Assembly (NCBI GenBank): GCA_045588245.1
Contig: JAZNDW010000010.1
Span: 62,001-126,000 of the forward strand
Source of the DNA: DTU064 sp045588245
Lineage (GTDB): Bacteria > Bacillota > Clostridia > Oscillospirales > CAG-272
DNA length: 64,000 nucleotides
Direction of reading: 5' to 3'
Part shown: positions 41,644 to 50,758 of the stretch, one piece after another
Position numbering within the stretch: position 1 is the stretch's first letter
Layout of the letters: each line of letters starts with the position of its first letter
Made by a program: the position numbers and the translations under genes
Notes under the pieces: generated by a model
Told to the model about the DNA's origin: nothing
What the model saw: the letters and a program-made list of their open reading frames with translations, nothing else
The model's database searches: none

Positions 41644-44097
41644 TCAGAGATCATATTTTGATGCAAGTCTTGCGGGCGGTGTGCGCAGCAGGCGCACTAC
41701 GGGGAAAAGAGAAACCGCAAGATGATAGAGCAGTACTCCCGCGTATGTCAAGAGTGCCGCGCGCCACGGTAAGATCATCGTAAAAGCAAGATCGGGGATA
41801 TATGAGATCGCATTTATGACAATGTATGTGAGCGCCGTTGCAGGGAGTGAGCTGCGAAGCGAGAGCACTACGGTTTCTGTGGCGAAGATCGACAAAAGCT
41901 TGCCTCCGGGGATGCCGAGCAGACGGTAGACGGCGATCGTTTCCATGCGCGACTGAATACGCGAGCGCTGCGTCAGATAAAGCATGATCATACTGATCGC
42001 GATAACGGTTGCGGTGACGATCGTTCTTGCGTCGGCTTTGAGCGATGACGCTATCGTATATTCAGCGAGCTTTTCGGTGTAGGAGTCCGTTATGTTGACT
42101 CGGATCCGTCCCTGAAACTGCTCGGGAAGCCCGTCTCTAAGATATTCCTTCATAGCTTCCTTGTCGTCACAGTATATGCTGAAGGTTGAGGAGACTGTCG
42201 CGCGCAAAAATTCGTCAACCACGTTATCGCTGATAACTATCTGCGCATATGTACCGCGAACCGTAATCGTGTCTTTGATCAAAAACTGCATACCTCCGCG
42301 CGTATCGAACGGAGTTCCGACGCGCGAATAGAAAACGTCGCCCGCGACGTTACCGATGATGAAGCATTCGTCGTCGGCAAGCGTCAGCGAATCGAATGGT
42401 CCGGGATACATTTTCTGTAGCTCGGAAAGTGTGACGGTTGCGTGTCCGTTGCCCGCGATCGAAAGTATCGCGCTGTCGGACAGATACAGAGCAGGCTCGT
42501 TCGTGTCGGCTATGCCGACGACGGTCGGCATATAGTCGGACGGCTTAAACTTGATCGGTATGCCGATGAAGCTCGCGGCATCAACGATTCCGCTTTGAAT
42601 GATGCCGTCGGCGGAGATGAATTTTTCAAGCACCCACTTATCAACAACGATCTCGTTCGGATACTCGGGCATGCGTCCGTGGATCAGCTTTTCAGGATCA
42701 AGGCGGTCGATCGGAATATACGAGAAGTTCTCGATACTCTCCGAAACTGTTCCGAGCTGCATGAATCCTTCGAGAGTTACTGACGCTGTACACGAAACGC
42801 GCGGAATATATTTATATGAAAGATTTGACGCATCAAGATAAGCGGTATATTCGTCAATAACGTTATCGAGAGTCGATTCCAATACGCCGAGTCCCTCGTC
42901 GCGCTGCAGGGAGAATTGAAGTATGTGCGAATCCGTCGTCATAAATTCGTGCGGATCAACGGAAGAAACGGTGACATAGTCGCTGACCATTATGACTGTG
43001 AGGACTGTGAGCAGCAGAAGAAACACGATCATTCCGACAGAACGAGAGCTTTTCTGCTTTAATATCCGCATCGCTTCGGAGAATATCATTCGCAAGCAGA
43101 TGCCCGAGCCCGCTTTTGCGGCTCGGTCCTGTTTCAAAGGAGCTTCTTCGCTTTTTGCTTGACGGTCGATCTCCTCAAGCGACAGAGAGGCGCGCGTACC
43201 CTCGATTATTATAGGCGGCTCGTCGATTGAGACGGTGCTCACGGCGCGCTTGTCACCGATCTTGATGACGACGCGGTCACGTCCCAAAATGACGCTGATC
43301 TCGGTGTTATCAGCGCCGTCCTCGCGTAAAACACGCAAAGTGACGCCGTTACAGTCGGTCGTCTCGTCGATGAAGTCGCCCGAATATACTCCCTCGGAGG
43401 ATGTGAGCACTCCGCGCTCCCAGCTATCCGTGTCGGAGCTGACGGCACCGTTGTCGAGCCGTATGATCCTGTCTGCAAAGAAGTTTGCGATCTGTTCCTC
43501 ATGCGTGACCATGATGACAAGGCTCGTTTTGGAAACGCGGCGCAGGATTGTACAGATGTTGAGAGTGTTCGCTTCGTCGAGGTTGCCCGTAGGCTCATCG
43601 GCGAAAATGACGCGCGGCCGACGCGCAAGCGCGCGCGCGATTGCGACGCGCTGCTGCTGTCCGCCCGAAAGATCCTTCACCATGCGCTTTTCGTATCTTT
43701 GCATATCGACGGCGGCAAGCGCCTCTCTTACACGCAACAGCTTTTCCTTATGTGAAAGCGAGAGCGAATGAAGCCCGATGTAAATGTTATATGCGACGCT
43801 GTGCTCGGATAAGAGATAATAATTCTGGAAGATATAACCGAAGCTGCGGTTGCGCTCTTTTTCAAAAGTCTTGGTGCCATATCTGTGAACGGAATATCCG
43901 TCGCCCGATATGGTGCCGTTATCAAAGCTGTCAAGTCCGCCGATCGCGTTCAAAAGGCTCGTTTTTCCGCATCCTGACGGGCCGAGTATGCAAACAAAGC
44001 CCGTGTCGGGAAGAGTGAAGGAGACGTCGCGCAGAACGTGATTTTTGTGAAGGCTGTGGCGGTCGTAGGTTTTGTTCAGTTTATCGATCTTTATCAT
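41644..44097 (-). CDS. ABC transporter, fused ATPase and FtsX-like permease (subunit 2)
   Basis: This 817-residue protein has an N-terminal ATPase (Walker A GPSGCGKTS, signature LSGGQQQRVAIARAL, Walker B VIFADEPTGNLDE), a linker to about residue 340, one membrane helix (SVGMIVFLLLLTVLTVIMVSDYV), a ~330-residue extracellular region, and three C-terminal helices. This is the MacB layout. The ATG at 44097 overlaps the stop of the upstream gene (TCATGA) and follows GAGGAGGAG, so the two are coupled. With its partner it may form an exporter for peptides or a lipoprotein-handling machine. No two-component system is adjacent. Confidence 0.9.
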   Translation of the reverse strand: MIKIDKLNKTYDRHSLHKNHVLRDVSFTLPDTGFVCILGPSGCGKTSLLNAIGGLDSFDNGTISGDGYSVHRYGTKTFEKERNRSFGYIFQNYYLLSEHSVAYNIYIGLHSLSLSHKEKLLRVREALAAVDMQRYEKRMVKDLSGGQQQRVAIARALARRPRVIFADEPTGNLDEANTLNICTILRRVSKTSLVIMVTHEEQIANFFADRIIRLDNGAVSSDTDSWERGVLTSSEGVYSGDFIDETTDCNGVTLRVLREDGADNTEISVILGRDRVVIKIGDKRAVSTVSIDEPPIIIEGTRASLSLEEIDRQAKSEEAPLKQDRAAKAGSGICLRMIFSEAMRILKQKSSRSVGMIVFLLLLTVLTVIMVSDYVTVSSVDPHEFMTTDSHILQFSLQRDEGLGVLESTLDNVIDEYTAYLDASNLSYKYIPRVSCTASVTLEGFMQLGTVSESIENFSYIPIDRLDPEKLIHGRMPEYPNEIVVDKWVLEKFISADGIIQSGIVDAASFIGIPIKFKPSDYMPTVVGIADTNEPALYLSDSAILSIAGNGHATVTLSELQKMYPGPFDSLTLADDECFIIGNVAGDVFYSRVGTPFDTRGGMQFLIKDTITVRGTYAQIVISDNVVDEFLRATVSSTFSIYCDDKEAMKEYLRDGLPEQFQGRIRVNITDSYTEKLAEYTIASSLKADARTIVTATVIAISMIMLYLTQRSRIQSRMETIAVYRLLGIPGGKLLSIFATETVVLSLRSSLPATALTYIVINAISYIPDLAFTMILPWRAALLTYAGVLLYHLAVSLFPVVRLLRTPPARLASKYDL

Positions 44098-46421
44098 GAC
44101 CGCATCTCCTCCTCTCTTATGACGCTCCAATCAAGGTCGGTATCTTTCTCGCTTTTTTTGTAAACACGGCGGCTGACGACACGCATTACGTTAAGCGCTG
44201 TCAGAAGCGACAGCAGTAAATGTATAGCAGAGAGCAGCACCGCCTCATTTACAGTCAGGTACTTCAAAAGCTCTATAATCCGCTCGACACCGAGACGCTC
44301 ACAGACAAACACCGCTGTGAGCCCTATTATCTGACCGATTACGGTGAAGGGGAGATTTTGCAGAAAGAGCGACTGCTTCGCGGTCCTTTTGGACAGTCCG
44401 ATGTCGGATAAAAGCTTGTAGCTTTCCGTTTGCAAGCCGAACATGGCACGCGTCACGATAACAGCAAGGACTGTTATCGCAACAAGCGCAAGCAGGCAGA
44501 CCGTGAGCGTTTGCAGGCGCTCGTTCACAAGTTCCTCATCCTGCGTCGTCGAGCCGAGCTTATAGGGGGAAACGGCAGCATATCCGAGGTCGTAGAGCTT
44601 ATTTATCACGCGGTCGGTGTATGCGTAATCAGTGATCGTGACGGATACCTGATCCGACGCCCTGTAGTCGGCGACGTAACGCTCGAATATTTCCTCGGAG
44701 ACTTCAAGATAATCGATATGATTTGAATTGTTCTGACCGAGTATGGTGTACCTTATGCGGTTTGTGCCGAAAATGTCGTCCGATATTGTGACGTAGCTGT
44801 AATCAATAAGACCGTGAATATTGCCGTCCGAAAAGACTCTGTCTATAGACAATATTTTTGTAGGGTCGTCGGGGTCTGTTACGATGATGAAGTGTGTCGG
44901 TATTGCCATATTGACCGCCGCCAACGAAACGTAGCAGTATCCGTCTGCGTCCGGTTGCGGTGTATTCATGTAGCTTTCATAGACCGGCGAGTATATCATG
45001 CCGTCACCGCGCAGCGCGCTCGTTATCATCGCGCCGATATCGTCGTGCAGATAAACGCCCGTGCCGTAGTCGGTGGTGCCGACTACGGTGACTTCGTATC
45101 TGATGTACTGTGTGATGTTCCAGTATTTATAGTCGTGAATGAAGAGATCAAAGCTGTCGCCGATCTCGTATTCATCGCCGACGGTTACGACTTCGTGAAT
45201 GTTTTCGGGCAGTCTTCCGTCAGTGAGAAAAGCGCTGTCGTCTCCCAAAAGCGGCACCGTTTGCATGAATGTTTCTTTGCCGTATAAGGAAACGCGCTCG
45301 TGTTGCACGTAATCGGTCTCGATGTTGCCCGTTATAAAATAATTAACGTCGTAATCAACGCCCTTGCGGTAGCAGATATTGGTGTCTTTTATGTAGCCGA
45401 AACGTTCGAGCGATTCTATGTGCTTTACTCCGAGGATCGTTTCGTAATCGTCTTCCGTCAGCGGTGCGCCGTCGCCACGCATGACGGCGATACGGCGTTT
45501 GTCACCGTTCATAAATGCGCTGTCATCGTAGATCCTCGTATCGGTGTCGTCGAGCGCGGCGATGAAGGTGCCGAGGAAAGCGAAAACGGAAAATGCGATG
45601 AGCGAAAAGAAGATGCACATTATCGCCACCCAGACGGGGCGTGCACGTAGCGACAGAGCTGTGACGGCGCGGGCAAGTCCGCGCGGCTGTTTTGCTGTAC
45701 GCGAGCAGATGTTGGTGTCGGCACTGTATGCGGGGCGTAGCGCCGCGTCGGTGATGACTCTGCCGTCGCGGAGGATGATGCGGCGCGTGGCATAGGCTTC
45801 AGCTTCGGAAAATTCGTGCGTTATGAGTATGACAAGGCGCTCCTTTGCCGCGTCAGCAAGGAGATTTATGACTTTTTCGCTGTTTTCGGGGTCAAGGTTG
45901 CCTGTCGGTTCGTCGGCGATGAGTATGGGAGCAGGCTTTGCGAGCGCACGCGCGATCGAAAGCCGCTGTTTCTGTCCGCTTGAAAGCTTTGCGGCGCGTC
46001 GCGTGCGGAGCTCCCAGAGCTCCACGCGGCGGAGTATCGCTTCGGTTTCCTTTTTTGCTGTATTTGTGTCTGTTCCCGAAAGCAAAAGTGAGGAGAGGAC
46101 GTTATCGAAAACGGTGTTTCCGTACAAAAGTCCGTAGCTTTGCGAAATGAAGCTGACAGCATCGCGGCGATGCTGTTCCCAATCGGCGCTGTCATAATGC
46201 GACGTTGGAGATCCGTTATAAGAGAGCTCACCGACGTCATACGGGATGATGCCGCCGAGCACGTGCGCGAGCGTCGATTTTCCGCTTCCGCTCTCACCTG
46301 TGATCGCAACAAACTCGCCCACGCCGAATGAGAGATTTACGTCGACAAGACCCGCAACGACACTTCCGCCCGTCGTATAATACTTTGATATGTTCTGTAG
46401 TGTGAAAATCGGTTCTGACAT
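44094..46421 (-). CDS. ABC transporter, fused ATPase and FtsX-like permease (subunit 1)
   Basis: This 775-residue protein has the same layout as its downstream neighbour: ATPase in residues ~1-230 (Walker A GESGSGKST, signature LSSGQKQRLSIARAL, Walker B ILIADEPTGNLD), a first membrane helix near 265-290 (VWVAIMCIFFSLIAFSVFAFLG), a long extracellular domain, and three C-terminal helices. The two proteins are clearly diverged, which suggests a heterodimer with four FtsX-type helices per half. An AGGT site precedes the ATG. Confidence 0.9.
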   Translation of the reverse strand: MSEPIFTLQNISKYYTTGGSVVAGLVDVNLSFGVGEFVAITGESGSGKSTLAHVLGGIIPYDVGELSYNGSPTSHYDSADWEQHRRDAVSFISQSYGLLYGNTVFDNVLSSLLLSGTDTNTAKKETEAILRRVELWELRTRRAAKLSSGQKQRLSIARALAKPAPILIADEPTGNLDPENSEKVINLLADAAKERLVILITHEFSEAEAYATRRIILRDGRVITDAALRPAYSADTNICSRTAKQPRGLARAVTALSLRARPVWVAIMCIFFSLIAFSVFAFLGTFIAALDDTDTRIYDDSAFMNGDKRRIAVMRGDGAPLTEDDYETILGVKHIESLERFGYIKDTNICYRKGVDYDVNYFITGNIETDYVQHERVSLYGKETFMQTVPLLGDDSAFLTDGRLPENIHEVVTVGDEYEIGDSFDLFIHDYKYWNITQYIRYEVTVVGTTDYGTGVYLHDDIGAMITSALRGDGMIYSPVYESYMNTPQPDADGYCYVSLAAVNMAIPTHFIIVTDPDDPTKILSIDRVFSDGNIHGLIDYSYVTISDDIFGTNRIRYTILGQNNSNHIDYLEVSEEIFERYVADYRASDQVSVTITDYAYTDRVINKLYDLGYAAVSPYKLGSTTQDEELVNERLQTLTVCLLALVAITVLAVIVTRAMFGLQTESYKLLSDIGLSKRTAKQSLFLQNLPFTVIGQIIGLTAVFVCERLGVERIIELLKYLTVNEAVLLSAIHLLLSLLTALNVMRVVSRRVYKKSEKDTDLDWSVIREEEMRS

Positions 46422-46447
46422 TTAATGTACCTGCGAATGTTTTATGA

Positions 46448-46480
46448 AAAAAGGCGCGTTTTGGATATAACGCGCCTTTC
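46448..46480 (-). terminator. Terminator of the tsaE-tsaB-RNase-barstar-rpiB operon
   Basis: AAAGGCGCGTT / AACGCGCCTTT, followed on the minus strand by a T-run. Confidence 0.82.
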
Positions 46481-46490
46481 GTAAACGGTT

Positions 46491-46931
46491 TTATTGATCG
46501 AGAGCGTTGACTTTTTCAACGCGGCGCACGTGGCGTTCACCTTCGGAGAAGGGAGTCGAAATGAAAATGTCCACCATTTCTTTTGCGAGGTGCTCGCCGA
46601 CGATGAACTCACCGAAGCAAAGCACGTTTGAATTGTTGTGTGCACGGGTGAGACCGACGCTGATCGTCTCGGAGCAGCAGGCGGCTCTGATGCCGGCGTG
46701 CTTGTTTGCGGCTATCGACATTCCGATGCCGGTGGAGCAAACGAGGATGCCGAGGTCACATTCGCCGGAAGCAACGGCACAGCAAAGCGGGTGTGCAAGA
46801 TCGGGATAGTCGCAGGAATCGGGAGAGTTCACACCGAAATCAACGGTTTCGATGCCTTTTTCGTTGAGATAAGCGACGAGCTTATCCTTGAGTCTGTATC
46901 CGCCGTGATCAGCGGCAAAAGCGATTTTCAT
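46491..46931 (-). CDS. rpiB: Ribose-5-phosphate isomerase B
   Basis: This 146-residue RpiB/LacAB-family enzyme interconverts ribose-5-phosphate and ribulose-5-phosphate. Motifs: MKIAFAADHGGYRLKD, the active-site Cys in HPLCCAVA, the anion hole CSTGIGMSIAANKHAGIRAA, and LTRAHNNSNVL. The ATG at 46931 follows AGAGGTG; the GTG three codons upstream overlaps that site. It is the last gene of the operon. Confidence 0.94.
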   Translation of the reverse strand: MKIAFAADHGGYRLKDKLVAYLNEKGIETVDFGVNSPDSCDYPDLAHPLCCAVASGECDLGILVCSTGIGMSIAANKHAGIRAACCSETISVGLTRAHNNSNVLCFGEFIVGEHLAKEMVDIFISTPFSEGERHVRRVEKVNALDQ

Positions 46932-46961
46932 GTTATTCACCTCTTATGATATTTTGAATTA

Positions 46962-47234
46962 TTATTTAATCAACAAACGCAAAAATCCGTTTGATTCTGC
47001 CTGAGCGTCGGTAAGGACTCGGATCAATCGAGAATAATAGGTACCGAAAGCGGCTTTTATAGCAGCGCTGTTCTCAATGATAATATAGACAGATTTTGAA
47101 TATTCGGTAAGCGCGTCATAAAGCGCATCAAGATTTTTTCCGTAATGAGAGGGGAAGTCAAGCTTCTCGGCGAACAGAGAGTGAAGCTCATCGGGGGTGC
47201 GTACCGTTTCAGGATCGATCGATATGTATATCAT
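46962..47234 (-). CDS. Barstar-family ribonuclease inhibitor (immunity protein)
   Basis: This 90-residue protein has the barstar fold signature: DPETVRTPDELHSLFAEKLDFPSHYGKNLDALYDAL, with the inhibitory helix and loop carrying the Asp and Tyr residues that plug a barnase active site. The start overlaps the RNase stop by 4 bp (ATGA), which couples toxin and inhibitor synthesis. It would bind the paired RNase inside the cell. Confidence 0.93.
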   Translation of the reverse strand: MIYISIDPETVRTPDELHSLFAEKLDFPSHYGKNLDALYDALTEYSKSVYIIIENSAAIKAAFGTYYSRLIRVLTDAQAESNGFLRLLIK

Positions 47235-47782
47235 TCTCCGTAACCTCCGTATAAGAGCTCAAAGCTTTCGTAGTGATCGGCGGTATAATAAACAATACCG
47301 TCATTTGAAAAGACGATGCGCTCCGCGCCGCGGTAGCCACCGTTATAGTTTACGTCGCATTCGTAGTATATTCTGCCGTCTGCCTCGGGAAGAAGTCCTT
47401 CGTAGTTGTAAAAGCGGTCGCCGCCGATAGCACAGCCGGGTCTAACGTCCCAAAGATTGCCGAGGCTGCTGTCCCATCCGAGTATGCGCGCTTCGTTTTT
47501 GGTGAGAAAATTCGGCGGCAGTTCACCGTAAATATGAATATATAAAGCAACATCGTCACGCGACAGATATTCGCCGTCCTGCTTCAGCCCGTCATCGTTA
47601 TTCTCGCCGTTTCCGCTTTCGGATTCTATGTCATCCGCTGTTTCCGATACGATACCTGTGACGGAATCTGTGCCGGAGTTAACGCTGTTGTCGCTGCTGT
47701 TGTCGGGGAAGAAGACGTATGCGACGATCAGCATCATTATGGTGAGAATATAGAGCAGCGTCTTTTTTAGATTGTAGCTCAT
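47231..47782 (-). CDS. Membrane-anchored or secreted barnase-type ribonuclease
   Basis: This 183-residue protein has an N-terminal basic-plus-hydrophobic segment (KKTLLYILTIMMLIVAYVFF), a ~45-residue Ser/Asp/Asn/Glu-rich linker and a C-terminal guanyl-specific RNase domain (about 72-183). The catalytic residues of barnase align: Glu141 in YYECDVNY, Arg155 in GAERIVFS and His170 in TADHYESF. No clear signal-peptidase site follows the hydrophobic stretch, so it may stay tethered. It is preceded by tsaB (4-bp gap) and followed by its barstar. Confidence 0.92.
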   Translation of the reverse strand: MSYNLKKTLLYILTIMMLIVAYVFFPDNSSDNSVNSGTDSVTGIVSETADDIESESGNGENNDDGLKQDGEYLSRDDVALYIHIYGELPPNFLTKNEARILGWDSSLGNLWDVRPGCAIGGDRFYNYEGLLPEADGRIYYECDVNYNGGYRGAERIVFSNDGIVYYTADHYESFELLYGGYGE

Positions 47783-47786
47783 AGGT

Positions 47787-48503
47787 TCAGCTCTTCAGCC
47801 CGTGCTTTTCGTTGTATTCACGTTCGGCTTGAGAAAGGCGCAGATAGTATGGAGTCAGTGTCACGTCGCAGCAAAGCTCTCCGCGCTCTGCCATGCGAGC
47901 GGCAACGCGAGCTGCTGACAAAGCGGAATGCGTACGCATCACGTTCGGCGTGGGACGTATGGACAGAAGCTTATCTGCAAGCTTTGAGTACGCGATGTCG
48001 TAGCCGTCGCCGACGAGATAAACGGGCGTCTCTTTTATGTCAAGATTAGAGATAAGCTCGCCGAGCTCCTCGATCGGGATCGCGTCGTCGGGCGTGAGCC
48101 GTATCGGCTCGTCGCCTCTGCAATCGAAGATCGCGGTATAGACTTGTCCGCGGCGCGCGTCCATGACGGCGGCGGCGATGCCGTGCAGTTCGAGCACGTT
48201 TTCTGCAAGTGCAAGAAGCGTCGGCACGGCGCAACAGCAGTTGCCGCGCCCGAATGCGAGTCCTTTGATCGTAGATGCGCCGATGCGGACTCCCGTGAAT
48301 GAGCCGGGACCTGCCGCGCAGGCAAAAACGTCCACGTCGGACGGTGTGAGCTTTGCTGATGTGAGCAAAAATTCAACGGCGGGCAAGAGCGCTTCGCTGT
48401 GCGTATATCCTGAATTAAGGTTGATCTCGCCGAGCCATTTGCCGTCGCGCAAAAGCGCGGCGGATGCCTCTTTGGCGGTGGAATCTATTGAAAGAATGAG
48501 CAT
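47787..48503 (-). CDS. tsaB: tRNA threonylcarbamoyladenosine biosynthesis protein TsaB
   Basis: This 238-residue ASKHA-fold partner of TsaD is needed for t6A at position 37 of ANN-decoding tRNAs. It begins MLILSIDSTAKEASAALL and contains YTHSEALLPAVEFLL and the diagnostic AAGPGSFTGVRIGASTIKGLA. It follows tsaE by 19 bp, the usual order in Firmicutes. TsaD itself is not in the window. Confidence 0.95.
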   Translation of the reverse strand: MLILSIDSTAKEASAALLRDGKWLGEINLNSGYTHSEALLPAVEFLLTSAKLTPSDVDVFACAAGPGSFTGVRIGASTIKGLAFGRGNCCCAVPTLLALAENVLELHGIAAAVMDARRGQVYTAIFDCRGDEPIRLTPDDAIPIEELGELISNLDIKETPVYLVGDGYDIAYSKLADKLLSIRPTPNVMRTHSALSAARVAARMAERGELCCDVTLTPYYLRLSQAEREYNEKHGLKS

Positions 48504-48522
48504 TTACCGTTGTTCCTTTCGG

Positions 48523-48987
48523 TCAGTGAACGTATGAAAAAGTGATGCGTCGGATTTCATCTGCGGAGCCTTCGATCCGCACTTCCCAACGCGGTGTGGG
48601 GAGCTCGCCTTCCGCATTTTCGCTCCATTCGGTGACGCATATACCGGACTCAACGTAGTCGTAGTAGCCAACAGAGTACAGATCGTCCTCGCTCTCGATG
48701 CGGTAAAGGTCAAAGTGATAAAGCGGAAGACTGCCGCGGCGGTATTCATTTACGATAGAATATGTGGGACTGCGAACGATGCTTTCGGGCGAGATGACAG
48801 AAGCAAGTCCACGGACAAAAGCCGTTTTGCCGGCGCCGAGATCACCGAAAAGCGCCACAAAAGCGATGCTTTCTGTTTCTGCGATAAGAGATCCGAGCAT
48901 CGCACCCAACGCTTCGGTTTCATCGGTTGTGCGGCTGTAATACAGCTGTGCTTTGCAGTTTTTATTGATTTGAGGAAAATCTGCCAT
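48523..48987 (-). CDS. tsaE: tRNA threonylcarbamoyladenosine biosynthesis ATPase TsaE
   Basis: This 154-residue P-loop ATPase of the t6A complex has Walker A GDLGAGKT (residues 48-55), SPTYSIVNEY and LYHFDLYRI, then TEWSEN. It is the first gene of the minus-strand operon that goes on to tsaB, the RNase/barstar pair and rpiB. Confidence 0.95.
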   Translation of the reverse strand: MADFPQINKNCKAQLYYSRTTDETEALGAMLGSLIAETESIAFVALFGDLGAGKTAFVRGLASVISPESIVRSPTYSIVNEYRRGSLPLYHFDLYRIESEDDLYSVGYYDYVESGICVTEWSENAEGELPTPRWEVRIEGSADEIRRITFSYVH

Positions 48988-49110
48988 TATATATAACGTC
49001 CGTTACGTAATATTTGCTGACTATACAGCAATTTATATTATTATATCACCGCCATTTGATAAAATCAACTTAAAATGCCGACAAACGCAAAGGATAACGG
49101 ACGGATTTTC

Positions 49111-49139
49111 TTGAATTGAGGCGTAAAGCGTGGTATACT
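49111..49139 (+). promoter_or_regulatory. Promoter of the lipoprotein/amidase unit
   Basis: TTGAAT (49111-49116), 17 bp, TATACT (49134-49139), 25 bp before the start codon. Confidence 0.65.
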
Positions 49140-49163
49140 GTAAAAAAACGACGGAGGGTGATG

Positions 49164-49811
49164 ATGAAAAAGCGAATTTTGATTATTTTGGCTCTTATTT
49201 TATGCTGTATATTTTCCGCCTGCGGCGAGCTTGACGCGCCGCAGATCATTACCGACATAACCGACGCCGATGTTTTGCTGATTTCCGACATGCTGAACAC
49301 GGATGCTGACGACGCGGCGCGGATGTGCGTACTGCTTCGTTCATCGGGGCTTACGTCGGAGATAAAATACGTTTCCGAAGAAAACGACACCGAAACGGGC
49401 GAAAAATTCTACCGCGTGCGAACGGATGGCGAAAAATATGACGTATACTGGTATTCGGACGGCAGCGTTAAGGTGAAGCTCGGGGAAAATACGTACAGAT
49501 ATTCTTCCGCGGACGGCGTGATCGACTACGTTTTGCCGACCGATACCGCCGACACAGCGGAGGAATCCGACCAAACCGTAACGGACACGGAAGCACCCGA
49601 AGAAAGTGACGGTGAGGACGCATCTTTTGCCACAGATGAGTCGGGAGCGATCATGGTCATTCTGAACACAAACTCGAAAAAGTTCCATCATCCCGATTGC
49701 CCCAGCGTTGATAGAATGAGCGAGATCAACAAGCAAACGGCGTACGTAAACGACGTTGGCGAGTTATACGACATGGGCTATGAGCCCTGTGGCACTTGCG
49801 GCGGGGAGTAA
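49164..49811 (+). CDS. Lipoprotein with a C-terminal Cys-pair domain
   Basis: This 215-residue lipoprotein has a signal peptide ending in FSAC at about residue 20. The middle is acidic (Thr/Glu/Asp-rich linker near 140-165). The last ~48 residues (VILNTNSKKFHHPDCPSV... GYEPCGTCGGE) match the small domain found at the end of some ComEC and thermonuclease proteins, with His and three Cys placed to hold a metal. The start at 49164 is best spaced from GGAGGG. Its substrate is unknown; the gene is 66 bp before the CwlD-like amidase. Confidence 0.8.
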   Translation: MKKRILIILALILCCIFSACGELDAPQIITDITDADVLLISDMLNTDADDAARMCVLLRSSGLTSEIKYVSEENDTETGEKFYRVRTDGEKYDVYWYSDGSVKVKLGENTYRYSSADGVIDYVLPTDTADTAEESDQTVTDTEAPEESDGEDASFATDESGAIMVILNTNSKKFHHPDCPSVDRMSEINKQTAYVNDVGELYDMGYEPCGTCGGE

Positions 49812-49877
49812 TATAGATGCAAGCTATCGCATATATTTATGTGAAAGTATAATATTCACATAGGTACGGTGCGTGGT

Positions 49878-50633
49878 ATGAACAAAAGAAAAGATAATTG
49901 CGGTGTGGTCTCGGCGAAGTTTTTGCTGATCTGCCTGTTACTGTCAGCGCTCGGTCTTATAGGAGGCGCGATAGCTCTGCTGATCGGTGAGGACGCGACG
50001 GATGACGTTGCGGCAGATGCAAACGAAATCCCCGTAAAAGTCGTGATCGATGCAGGACACGGCGGCGAGGACGGCGGCGCCGTCGGCGTCAACGGCACGC
50101 TTGAAAAAACACTCAATCTTGCCGTTTCCGAAATCGTTTACGATATGCTTTCTTCGTCGGGAGTAAGCTGTGTTATGACGCGCACCGAGGATATAATGCT
50201 ATATGATATGTACGATGACTTATCCGACTATAAGGGGCATAAAAAGGTGTACGATCTCAAAAATCGACTGCGTTTTGCGGAAGAACACGAGGATGCGGTG
50301 CTGGTCAGCATACATATGAACACGTTCGGCGTTGCCAGATATTCGGGGCTTCAGGTATATTATTCGCCGAACGATCCTTCCTCAAAGGTGCTTGCCGAAT
50401 GTATTCGCGGCTCTGTCAGCACGTATTTGCAAACGGACAACGAGCGCGAAACGAAGCCTGCAGGGAGTTCGATATATATTTTGAATCGAATAAAAATGCC
50501 GGCTGTGCTCGTCGAGTGCGGATTTATCTCAAATCCCGATGAATGCCGAAGCCTCTGCGATACCGAATATCAAAGACAGCTTGCCTTGACGATATCAGCG
50601 GCAGTTATGTCGTATCTGTCGGCAGACGGCTGA
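49878..50633 (+). CDS. cwlD: N-acetylmuramoyl-L-alanine amidase, CwlD type
   Basis: This 251-residue Amidase_3 enzyme has one N-terminal membrane helix (FLLICLLLSALGLIGGAIALL). Zinc ligands and catalytic residues: His in IDAGHGGEDGGAVG, Glu in LEKTLNLAV, His in VSIHMNTF and Glu in VLVECGFISN. In spore formers CwlD-type proteins help make cortex-specific muramic-delta-lactam needed for germination. The length is close to Bacillus CwlD, and the sporulation setting supports the name. A GTG three codons upstream is an alternative start. Confidence 0.85.
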   Translation: MNKRKDNCGVVSAKFLLICLLLSALGLIGGAIALLIGEDATDDVAADANEIPVKVVIDAGHGGEDGGAVGVNGTLEKTLNLAVSEIVYDMLSSSGVSCVMTRTEDIMLYDMYDDLSDYKGHKKVYDLKNRLRFAEEHEDAVLVSIHMNTFGVARYSGLQVYYSPNDPSSKVLAECIRGSVSTYLQTDNERETKPAGSSIYILNRIKMPAVLVECGFISNPDECRSLCDTEYQRQLALTISAAVMSYLSADG

Positions 50634-50647
50634 ATGAAAGGAATAAT

Positions 50648-50674
50648 CAAACCGCGCTTTTGCGCGTTTTTTTC
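50648..50674 (+). terminator. Terminator after the amidase
   Basis: CGCGC / GCGCG short stem followed by seven T. Confidence 0.65.
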
Positions 50675-50703
50675 TTGAACGGATGGAAGATTTATGATAG
50701 AAT
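50675..50703 (+). promoter_or_regulatory. Promoter of radA
   Basis: TTGAAC (50675-50680), 17 bp, TAGAAT (50698-50703), just after the terminator of the amidase gene. Confidence 0.55.
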
Positions 50704-50758
50704 ATAAAGTAACAGAATCAAACTCAAACAATATCGACCGAAAAGGCAGAGTTAATAA

